Position numbers and translations under genes: made by a program
The notes under the pieces: generated by a model
The model's input: the letters and a program-made list of their open reading frames with translations, nothing else
Databases searched by the model: none
What the model was told of the DNA's origin: nothing
Assembly (NCBI GenBank): GCA_030323885.1
Contig: CM059192.1
Coordinates: 255,001 to 319,000, forward strand
DNA from: Branchipolynoe longqiensis
Taxonomy: Eukaryota; Annelida; Polychaeta; Phyllodocida; Polynoidae
Direction of reading: 5' to 3'
DNA: 64,000 nucleotides
Shown here: positions 41,408 through 53,400 of the stretch, in pieces
How positions within the stretch are numbered: the first letter of the stretch is position 1
Layout of the letters: the number at the start of each line of letters is the position of its first letter

Positions 41408-44400
41408 GCGAGCTGAATCTTGGACCTTGCTACAGTTATTGTCTTGTGTACATCCCCTATCACAGTAAGTTACATTATAACATTTACGTACATGTTAATG
41501 GAGGCAATCAGTTGAACATATCAGTGTTACTTATTCATGTATATGCACATTAAAATAGATGTTCATCTTCGAACATAATCGTTACTTGTAACATGGACAC
41601 AGCAGGGACGGGCACTGAAAACAGGGCAGATTCTGGTGAATTAATTATTTAACAAAATAATTGATTATTTAACATAATAATTAATTATTTAACATAATAA
41701 TTAATTATTTAACATAATAATTAATTATTTAACATAATAATTAATTATTTAACATAATAATTAATTATTTAACATAATAATTAATTTCTTAACATAATAA
41801 TTAATTATTTAACATAATAATTAATTATTTAACATAATACATTAATCGAAAATGAAGAAAATTGATGGTGTCAGGGTCTCAGAATGTGGGGTGTCCGGAT
41901 GAAGGGTGTCGGGGTGTCAGGGGGTAAGGGCGTCAGAATGTCGGGTGTCAAGGAGCCTGGATGTCAGAGTGTCAGGGTGTCAGGGTGTTAGGGTGTCAGG
42001 GTGTCAGGGTGTCACGTTGTCAGGGTGTAAAATATTCCGATAATGATGCATCGGTACTTCTATCACAATTTTCTTTTTTGTAGGTGGGCATATTTATCAG
42101 TCCCTGCCAGAGAACTAATAAAATAGAACTCAGCCCAACTCGTGTGTCCTCCTTTCTGTCGCAGTGACTTTATATTCCGATAATGATGCATTGGTGGGGG
42201 GAATGCTAATGTTCTATTTATGAAAAAGGTATATAGGGCCAGGTGCATAGATGTGTTTATGTAGTTGCTGGTGGTACTTGACTCATTGGCAAATAGACAT
42301 TGTGCTGCTAGAAAGATAGTGTGTAAGGGCACTCAGAGCTCTACCCACTACCCCCTCCCCCCTCTGCGAGTCATGGATCACCACACACTCAGCTCAGGGC
42401 AGGTGGTGACCAAGGGAGCCACGCTGTTTGGTGGTGTTGGGCAGATCACTGTAACCATGGGGACCGGAAATGCTTGTTTCTCATCGGTAGAGCTGTAGAT
42501 GGTTGATTCTCATTGGGAGAATGTGGTCAGGTGATTTATTCTTTATATGGTACATGAATCCAGTATGGCATATAAAAAATAAACCTGAGGGCTTGGCTCT
42601 CTCTCTTCTTTCACTCTTTATACTCTTCCTTTCTCTTTTTGCCTGTATTGATTTCACCATAGCCTGCCTACACAACCACAGATTCGAGCCGTGGACTTTA
42701 CAAGGGTGTCAGGGTGTCAGGGTTTCAGGGTGTCTGCATGGCATTGTGTTAGGGTGTCAGGGTGTCAGCTGTCAGGGTGTCAGGTTTTATGATGTCAATG
42801 AGTAAAGGTGTCAGGATGTCAGGTGTCAGGGTAACAGTGTGTCAGGATGCCAGAGTGTTGGGTGTCAGGATGTCAGGGTGTAGGGTGTCAGGGTGTTGGT
42901 GTCAGTGTATCAGGTGGCAGGGTTTTCAGGGTGTTAGGTGTTAGGGTGTCCGGGTGTTGGGTTCCAGGGCATTGGGTGTCAGGGTGTCAGGGTGTCAGTG
43001 AGTCAATTGTCAGGGTGTCATGGTGTTGGCTGCCAGGGTGTCAGGGTGTCAGGGTGTTGGGGTAAGGGTGTCAGTAAGTCAGGTGGCAGGGTGTCATGGT
43101 GTCAGGTGGCAGGGTGGCAGTGTCAGGTGTCAGGTGACAGGGTGTTGGGTGTCAGGGTGTCAGGGTGTCAGGGTGCCAGGTGTCAGGGTGTTAGGGGTGA
43201 GGGTGTCAGTGTGTCAGTGAGTCAGGTGGCAGGGTGTCAGGGTGTTAGGTATCAGGGTATCAGGGTGACAGGGTGTCAGGGTATTGGTGTCAGGGTGTCA
43301 AGGTGTCAGGGTGTCAGGTTCCCTGGCTGTCAGGCTGTCAGTGAGTCAGTGAGTCAGTGAGCTTGGGAGCCAGGGAGCCAGGGAGCCAGGGAGCCACGGA
43401 GCCACGGAGCCAGGGATCCACGGATCCAGGGTGCCAGGGTGCCAGGGTGCCAGGGTGTCAGGGTGCCAGGGTGCCAGGGTGCCAGAGTGCCAGGGTGCCA
43501 GGGTGCCAGGGTGCCAGGGTGCCAGGGTGCCAGTGTGCCAGGGTGCCAGGGTGTCATGGTGTCAGGGTGTCATGGTGTCAGGGTGTCAGGTGTCAGGGTG
43601 TCGGGTGTCAGCATTTTGTGTGTCAGGTGCCCAGGCTGTCAGTGAGTCGGGTGTCAGTGTGTTGGGTGTCACTTACCGCGACCTGGATGGTGATGAGCGT
43701 GTTGAAGAGCGTCTCCCTGTCGATCGCTCTGGCGGTGGAAAGTCTCCCTGTCTGACCGTCCAGGGTGAAGTAGTGGCCAGGGTCTGTCAGGGAGACATGG
43801 GTTCACACATGACTCACGCGGGACAAACCAGGATGTGGTGGCGCAGGACTGGGCATGTGCTTGTTACTGCGCAGTAAACTGGAGTCTGCAGTCTGTGTGT
43901 CGCCTTTGTTACTGTGCAGTAAACTGGAGTCTGCCGTATGTGTGTCGACTTTGTTACTGCGCAGTAAACTGGACTTTGCAGTATGTGTGTCGCCTTTGTT
44001 ACTGGGCAGTAAACTGGAGTCTGCAGCCTGTGTGTCACCTTTGTTACTGCACAGTAAACTGGAGTATGCAGGCTGTGTGTCGCCTTTGTTACTGCACAGT
44101 AAACTGGAGGCTGCAGTATGTGTGTCGCCTTTGTTACAGCACAGTAAACTGGAGGCTGCAGTATGTGTGTTGCCTTTGTTACTGCACAGTAAACTGGAGT
44201 CTGCAGTCTGTGTGTCACCTTTGTTACTTCACAGTAAACTGGCTCTGCAGTCTGTGTGTCACCTTTGTTACTGCACAGTAAACTGTCTCTGCAGTCTGTG
44301 TGTCACCTTTGTTACTGCACAGTAAACTGTCTCTGCAGTCTGTGTGTCACCTTTGTTACTGCACAGTAAACTGTCTCTGCAGTCTGTGTGTCACCTTTGT

Positions 44401-47400
44401 TACTGCACAGTAAACTGGCTCTGCAGTCTGTGTGTCACCTTTGTTACTGCACAGTAAACTGTCTCTGCAGTCTGTGTGTCACCTTTGTTACTGCACAGTA
44501 AACTGTCTCTGCAGTCTGTGTGTCACCTTTGTTACTGCACAGTAAACTGGCTCTGCAGTCTGTGTGTCACCTTTGTTACTGCACAGTAAACTGTCTCTGC
44601 AGTCTGTGTGTCACCTTTGTTACTGCACAGTAAACTGTCTCTGCAGTCTGTGTGTCACCTTTGTTACTGCACAGTAAACTGTCTCTGCAGTCTGTGTGTC
44701 ACCTTTGTTACTGCACAGTAAACTGTCTCTGCAGTCTGTGTTTCGACTTTGTTACTGCGCAGTAAACTAGACTCTGCAGTTTGTGTGTCGCCTTTCTTAC
44801 TGCGCAGTAAACTGGACTCTGCAGTCTGTGTGTCGACTTTGTTACTGTGCAGTAAACTGGAGTCTGCAGTCTGTGTGTGGACTTTGTTACTGCGCAGTAA
44901 GCTGGACTCTGCAGTCTGTGTGTCACCGTTGTTACTGCACAGTAAACTGGAGTCTGCAGTCTGTCTGTCGCCTTTGTTACTGCACAGTATGCTGGAGTCT
45001 GCAGTCTGTGTGTCACCTTTGTTACTGCACAGTAAACTGGACTCTGCAGTCTGTGTGTCACCTTTGTTACTGCGCAGTAAACTGGAGTCTGCAGTCTGTG
45101 GGTCACCTTTGTTACTGCACAGTAAGCTGGACTCTGCAGTCTATGTGTCGCCTTTGCAGTCTGTGTGTCACCGTTGTTACTTCACAGTAAACTGGAGTCT
45201 GCAGTCTGTGTGTCGACTTTGTTACTGCGCAGTAAACTGGACTCTGCAGTCTATGTGTCGCCTTTGTTACTCAAAACTGCAACTATCGGACTATCAAAGA
45301 ATGTGACGAGTGAAGCGTGCGCCTGCTGCACTTACTTGAGACGAGTTCGTAGCCGACCTTCCCGGCCTGCCCGTCCCCCGGCCGGGCCGTGAAGGTCATG
45401 ACGATCGTGCCGACCGCCACGTTCTCAACGACGCTGGACGTGAGGGACCCCGTGAAGACTGGCGGGACGCCCCGCACCCGGGACTCGCGCACCGACACCG
45501 CCACCTGGCGGCGGTTACGGCCGTCCTGCACATGGCCACAGGGGACAGCCGTTATAGTGGACAGCGGTTATAGTGGACAGCCGTTTTATTGGGCACCAGT
45601 TATAGGGGACAGCCGTTATAGTGAACATTAGTCGTAGTGGACAACATGTACAGTGGACAGCCGTTATAGTGGACAGCGGTTATAGTGGGCACCAGTTATA
45701 GTGGACAGCCGTTATAGTGGACAGCCGTTATAGTGCACACCCTATAGTGGCCAACAGTTATAGGGGACATCCGTTATAGTGGACAGCGGTTATAGTGGAC
45801 AGCAGTTATAGTGGACAGCCGTTATACTATAGTGAATGACACGTGCACCGACACCGCCATCTGGCGGCGGTTACGGCCGTCCTGCACATGGCCAAAGGGG
45901 ACAGCGGTTATGTTATAGTGGACAGCGGTTATAGTCGGCACCAATTATAGGGGACATCCATTATAGTGGACAGGGGGTATAGTGGACAGCCGTTATAGTG
46001 GACACCGGTTATAGTGGACAGCAGTTTTAGTGGACAGCCGTTATAGTGGGCACCGGTTATAGGGGACATCTGTTATAGTGGATAGCGGTTATAGTGGACA
46101 GCAGTCATAGTGGACAGCCATTATAGTGGACGACACGCGTACCGACACCGGCACCTGGCGGCGGTTACGGCCGTCCTGCACATGGCCACAGGGGACAGCC
46201 GTGATAGTGGACAGCCATTATAGTGAACAGCCGTTATAGTGGACAGCCGTTATAGTAAGCACCGGTTATACTTATAGAGGACATCCGTTATAGTGGACAG
46301 CGGTTATAGTGGACAGCCATTATAGTGGGCCCCGGTTATAGAGGGCATCCGTTATAGTGGACAGGGGTTATAGTGGACAGCAGTTATAGTGGACAGCCGT
46401 TATAGTGGACGACACGCGCACCGACACCACCACATGGCGGCGGTTACGGCCATCCTGCAAATGGCCACAGGGGACAGCTGTTATAGTGGACAGCCATTAT
46501 AGTGAACAGCGGTTATAGTAGACTGCTGTTATAGTGTATATCCGTTAGAGTGCATATCCGTTATAGTGGACAGCCGTGCATATCCGTTATAGTGGACAGC
46601 CGTTATAGTGGACAGCCGTTATAGTGGACAACATGTACAGTGACAGTGGACAGCGGGTACAGTGGATAGTATGTACAATGGACCTCATTTATATTGGACA
46701 TCATTTATACTAGTGGACAACACTTGTAGTGGACAGAACTTACACTAGTTACAGTGAATAGCACTTAAAGTGGACATCATTTAAAATGGACAGCAAGTAT
46801 GGTGGACAACATTTACAGTCGACATCGTTTACAGTGGACCTCCTTTAAATGTTGACCAACACTCGCCTAAGCGGGTTCTCACAGTAGCATCTCTAAACAG
46901 CTAATGGAGCCTTCTACGTTCAGATAAGTAAGAACGGCAGCTTGTAGACAGGTCACGTGACTGCATGTGGGGCGGGGCTGTTGTAGACAAGTCACGTGAC
47001 TAGATGTGGGCTGTACGTACGAAGGACTGCAGGGTGACGGTGTAGGATGGGAACTTGGCGAAGTCGAGTTGCTTGTTGACCACCACATGACCCCGCCACC
47101 CCGTACCGGAAGTCGCCTCAGTCTGAACCCGGAAGTAGTCGCACGGGTCCTCCTGCTGCGAGGTTAAGGGTCAAGGGTCAAGTTTGGAAGATTAATCAAA
47201 ATATGATGTTGATAAGTGAATTGTGACGCTGCAGAAGTGATGTGTTAGTTGTACCTCCCGTCCATCAAAAGGACTAACAAATTCACACTTCTGATTTCTA
47301 AATACTTTATTACTTATAATTAATTCCATCTATTTGGCGGTTGCGGTAAATAACAGATTTGGAAATTTGAAGGAATTCAGAATTCTTAATCATAACCGGT

Positions 47401-50400
47401 AAGATATATTTACATTAACTTACGATAAAATAATGAAGCCATTTCAAAACTAAAATAATCTGTCATTAATAGAATGAAAACGTCCCATATTAATGTTGGT
47501 GTTCACACATAATAAGTATAATATTTAGTAAGTCCATCATTATCTATGTTGGAATTGTAGGATCAATAATAGGTGACTCTTTTAGTTTTAAACAATTTGC
47601 TTATTTATCTGATTCGGCAGCTTTAGGCGGGGTGTGGGGGTTATCAGGGGGTGACTGTAGCTGGCTGGGGTGAGGGTGGTTACTAAGGGTTGAATGTAGC
47701 TGGGCGGGTAGGGTTACTATGAGGTGACTGTAGCTGGGCCAGAGGGTGGCTTCCAGGAGTGACTGTAGCTAGGTGTGGTGTGGTTAACCAGGAGGTGACT
47801 GTAGCTGGGCGGGGTGGGATTACAAGGGGTTGACTGTAGTTGGCTGGGGGAGGGGGATCTCCCCGCGCCTACCTGTGGCGCCGCCTTGCGGACGCAGGTG
47901 ACCCGGATGTTGCCTCCATTCGTAGACGCCGTGTCTCGGTCCGTCACCGAGACGCCCCTCAGCACCGTCGTACCGACCCCCGTGTTCTACAGAAACAAGA
48001 TGGCGGCGTCAGCGGGACAGCCTCACTGACACTGACAGTGAACCGCCACACGGACAGCCTCACTGATACTGACAGTGAACCAGTACACAGACAGTCTCAC
48101 TGACACTGACAGTGAACCACCACATGGACAGCCTCACTGACACTGACAGTGAACTGGTACACAGACAGTCTCACTGACACTGACAGTGAACCAGTACACA
48201 GCAGTCTCACTGACACTGACAGTGAACTGCCACACGGACAGTCTCACTGACACTGACAGTGAACCAGTACACATACAGTCTCACTGACACTGACAGTGAA
48301 CCACCACACGGACAGCCTCACTGACACTGACAGTGAACTGGTAGACAGACAGTCTCACTGACACTGACAGTGAACCAGTACACAGCAGTCTCACTGACAC
48401 TGACAGTGAACTGCCACACGGACAGTCTCACTGACACTGACAGTGAACCGCCACACAGACAGCCTCACTGACACTGACAGTGAACCCGTACACAGACAGT
48501 CTCACTGACACTGACAGTGAACCAGTACACATACAGTCTCACTGACAGTGAACCGCCACACGGACAGTCTCACTGACACTGACAGTGAACTCCCACACGG
48601 ACAGTCTCACTGACACTGACTGTGAACCGCCACACAGGCAGCCTCCCTGACACGGACAGTGAACCAGTACACACACAGTTTCACTGACACTGACATCTGT
48701 AATACAATGTGCTGCTATAAATCCTTCGCCACTCCTCACCAGAGGGCGTCCCACTGCTGCCAGTGCCGCCCCCATGCGGCAGTTTCCCGATGTAATATAG
48801 GCGGGCAGTGACCTTCAGGTTGTAGGGTGTGTAAACAGTTGCAGAGTAGACTGAGAAGGAGAGGGACCTTGGCTCACCTCGGGGATCTGCACCGCGTACG
48901 ACGTTTGTGAAAACGCGGGCGCCTCGTCATTTGTGTCGTTCACGTAGATGGTCACGGTCCGGTAAACCTGCAGCCAAAACCAGCAGAGTGTGAAGTCACG
49001 TGTCACCAGACGGATGCCACCAAGCGGCTTTCTGCCATTCTCTTGTTTACAAAGATGGTCGCTAGGTGGTGCTGATACACCTTGGAGGCCTCGCTTTACT
49101 CTAGGGGTGCTAATGCTTGCCACAGAGGCTAGATGGAGGCACCCATTACTTATGTATCTTACATATGTATCCTGCTTATATATATTATTGATATATCTTA
49201 CTTAGGTAGTTTACTTATGTAACTAAGTTAACTTGCTAATGTCACTACTCCGTCCTTGTTCTGTCTGCTCTGTGTACAGACCTCCACATCCCACCCTGTC
49301 TACCACTGTTCTACTTCATCCTTGTTCTGTCTGCTCTGTGTACTACAGATCACCATGTCCCACCCTGTCTACCACTGTTCTACTTCATCCTTGTTCTGTC
49401 TGCTCTGTGTACTACAGACCACCACATCCCACCCTGTCTACCACTATTCTACTTCATCCTTGTTCTGTCTGCTTTGTGTACGACAGACCTCCATGTCCCA
49501 CCCTGCCTACCACTGTTCTACTTCGTCCTTGTTGTGTCTGCTCTGTGTACTACAGACCTCCATGTCCCACCCTGTCTACCACTGTTTTACTTCGTCCTTG
49601 TTCTGTCTGCTCTGTGTACTACAGATCACCACATCCCATCCTGTCTACCACTGTTCTACTTCATCCTTGTTCTGTCTGCTCTGTGTACTACAGACCTCCA
49701 TGTCCCACCCTGCCTACCACTGTTCTACTTCATCCATGTTCTGTCTGCTCTGTGTACTACAGACCTCCACATCCCATCCTGTCTACCACTGTTCTACTTC
49801 ATCCTTGTTCTGTCTGCTCTGTGTACTACAGATCACCACATCCCATCCTGTCTACCACTGTTCTACTTCATCCTTGTTCTGTCTGCTCTGTGTACTACAG
49901 ACCACTATGTCCCACCCTGCCTACCACTGTTCTACTTCATCCTTGTTCTGTCTGCTCTGTGTACTACAGACCTCCATGTCCCACCCTGCCTACCACTGTT
50001 CTACTTCATCCATGTTCTGTCTGCTCTGTGTACTACAGACCTCCACATCCCATCCTGTCTACCACTGTTCTACTTCATCCTTGTTCTGTCTGCTCTGTGT
50101 ACTACAGATCACCACGTCCCACCCTGTCTACCACTGTTCTACTTCATCCTTGTTCTGTCTGCTCTGTGTACTACAGACCACTATGTCCCACCCTGCCTAC
50201 CACTGTTCTACTTCATCCATGTTCTGTCTGCTCTGTGTACTACAGACCACCACGTCCCACCCTGTCTACCACTGTTCTACTTCATCCATGTTCTGTCTGC
50301 TCTGTGTACGACAGACCACCACATCCCACCCTGTCTACCATTGTTTTACTTCATCCTTGTTCTGTCTGCTCTGTGTACTACAGACCTCCACGTCCCACCC

Positions 50401-53400
50401 TGTCTACCACTGTTCTACTTCATCCATGTTCTGTCTGCTCTGTGTACGACAGACCACCACATCCCACCCTGTCTACCATTGTTTTACTTCATCCTTGTTC
50501 TGTCTGCTCTGTGTACTACAGACCTCCACATCCCACCCTGTCTACCACTGTTCTACTTCATCCTTGTTCTGTCTGCTCTGCGTACTACTACATACCTCCA
50601 CATCCCACCCTGTCTACCACTGTTCTACTTCGTCCTTGTTCTGTCTGCTCTGCGTACTACTACATACCTCCACATCCCACCCTGTCTACCACTGTTCTAC
50701 TTCGTCCATGTTCTGTCTGCTCTGTGTACTACAGACCTCCACATCCCACCCTGTCTACCACTGTTCTACTTCATCCTTGTTCTGTCTGCTCTGTGTACTA
50801 CAGATCACCACGTCCCACCATGTCTACCACTGTTCTACTTCATCCTTGTTCTGTCTGCTCTGTGTACTACAGACCACCACGTCCCACCCTGTCTACCACT
50901 ATTCTACTTCATCCTTGTTCTGTTTGCTCTGTGTACTACAGACCACCACATCCCATCCTGTCTACCACTGTTCTACTTCATCCTTGTTCTGTCTGCTCTG
51001 TGTACTACAGACCACCACATCCCACCATGTCTACCACTGTTCTACTTCATCCTTGTTCTGTCTGCTCTGTGTACTACAGACCACCATGTCCCACCCTGCC
51101 TACCACTGTTCTACTTCATCCTTGTTCTGTTTGCTCTGTGTACTACAGACCTCTACATCCCACCCTGTCTACCACTATTCTACTTCATCCATGTTCTGTC
51201 TGCTCTGTGTACTACAGACCTCCACATCCCATCCTGTCTACCACTGTTCTACTTCATCCTTGTTCTGTCTGCTCTGCGTACTACTACATACCTCCACATC
51301 CCATCCTGTCTACCACTGTTCTACTTCGTCCTTGTTCTGTCTGCTCTGTGTAGTACAGACCACCATGTCCCACCCTGCCTACCACTGTTTTACTTCATCC
51401 TTGTTCTGTTTGTTCTGTGTACTATAGACCATTGTGAGAAGATCATTGTGAGGATATCATTGTAAGAAGATCATTGTGAGAAGATCATTGTTAGAAGATC
51501 ATTGTGAGAAAATGATTATTAGAAGATCATTGTTAGAAGATCATTGTGAGAAGCTCATTGTGAGAAGATCATTGTGAGAATATCATTGTTTAGAAGATCA
51601 TTGTGAGAAGATCGTTGTTTAGAATATCATTGTGAGAAGATTATTGTGAGAAGATCATTGTTTAGAAGATCATTGTTTAGGATATCATTGGGGAAGATCA
51701 TTGGGAGAAAATCATTGAGAGAAGTCCTTATGCTTTCATTACACCAGGGAGAAGTATCCCTAGAGACCGATCAGCGCGACTCACATACTTAGCTGGTTAT
51801 CAAACTTCTCTGTTCACACTTAGTTAATCACACAATTTAGACTATCCTTCTTCGCTCACCGTGAAGACGCCGTCGTTTCCGGTGACGTTGACGACGAAGC
51901 TCGGCGTCCGTTCGAAGTCGAGCTTCTGTCTGACGGAGATGACGCCCGAGTTGTGCCCGATGTTGAGCAGGCGGCCCGAGATGGAGAAGCGCACGGTGCC
52001 AGCGGGGAAGGCTAAGATGGTGTACACCGCGTCACCTGTCATAGCAACAGGAAGTCAGGTAATCTCTACATGGTGTCACATGTATCATAGCAACAGGAAG
52101 TCAGCTAATATCTACATGGTGTCACATGTATCATAGCAACAGGAAGTAAGGTAATCTCTACATGGTGTCACATGTATCATAGCAACAGGAAGAAAGGTAA
52201 TCTCTACATGGTGTCACATGTATCATAGCAACAGGAAGTCAGGTAATCTCTACATGGTGTCACATGTATCATAGCAACAGGAAGTCAGGTAATCTCTACA
52301 TGGGGTCACATGTATCATAGCAACAAGAAGTCAGCTAATATCTACATGGTGTCACATGCATCATAGCAACAGGAAGTCAGGTAATCTCTACATGGTGTCA
52401 CATGTATCATAGCAACAGAAAGTCAGGTAATCTTTATATGGCATCACATGTATCATAGCAATAGGAAGTCAGGTAATCTCTACATGTTGGAGAAAACATG
52501 GCCAGTGTCAGCGAAACGTACATGCAGAAATAATGGTGTCACTTCTTAGGTAAAGAAAACTTCAGCAAATTTTTCTTCCTCCACTTTACAAATGCGGCTC
52601 GACCTCAGCGCTAATCTAGGTCAATCGCTTCACTTCCGCTCGGTGATTAGCATTCCGCCTGACAGCTTCAGTGCATGGCTTCAGAAGCTGATGATGGTTA
52701 CTGAGAATGAGGCCTGCATCACTAAGAAGCCGATGGTGGTTACTGAGAACGAGGCCCGCGTCACTAAGAAGACGATGATGGTTACTGAGAATGAGGCCCG
52801 CGTCACTAAGAAGCCACTGATGGTTACTGAGAAGAGGCCTGTATCACTAAGAAGCCACGGATGGTTACTGAGAACGAGGCCCGCGTCACTAAGAAGCCAC
52901 GGATGGTTGCTGAGAACGAGGCCCACATCACTAAGAATCCACCAATGGTTACTGAGAACGAGGCCTGCGTCACTAAGAAGCCACCAATGGTTACTGAGAA
53001 CGAGGACCGCATCACTAAGAAGCCACTGATGGTTACTGAGAACAATGCCCGTGTCACTAAGAAGCCACCAATGGTTACTGAGAACGAGGCCCACATCACT
53101 AAGAAGCCACTGATGGTTACTGAGAACGAGGCCCCGCGTCACTAAGAAGCCACCAATGGTTACTGAGAACGAGGCCTGCATCACTAAGAAGCCACGGATG
53201 GTTACTGAGAACGAGGCCTGAATCACTAAGATTAAGAAGCCAACAATGGTTGCTGAGAACGAGGCCCGGATCACTAAGAAGGCACGGATGGTTACTGAGA
53301 ACAAGGCTTGCATCACTAAGAAACCACGGATGGTTACTGAGAACGAGGCCTGAATCACTAAGATTAAGAAGCCGACAATGGTTGCTGAGAACGAGGCCCG

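Noticed and set aside
43835..45306. Cys-rich frames of 130-185 residues
   Set aside because: Translations of the 45 bp minisatellite in the exon 7-8 intron.
49233..51465. Three overlapping plus-strand frames of 663-723 residues
   Set aside because: They translate a 69 bp tandem repeat with no stop in any frame, lie antisense inside the exon 3-4 intron and have no non-repetitive portion.
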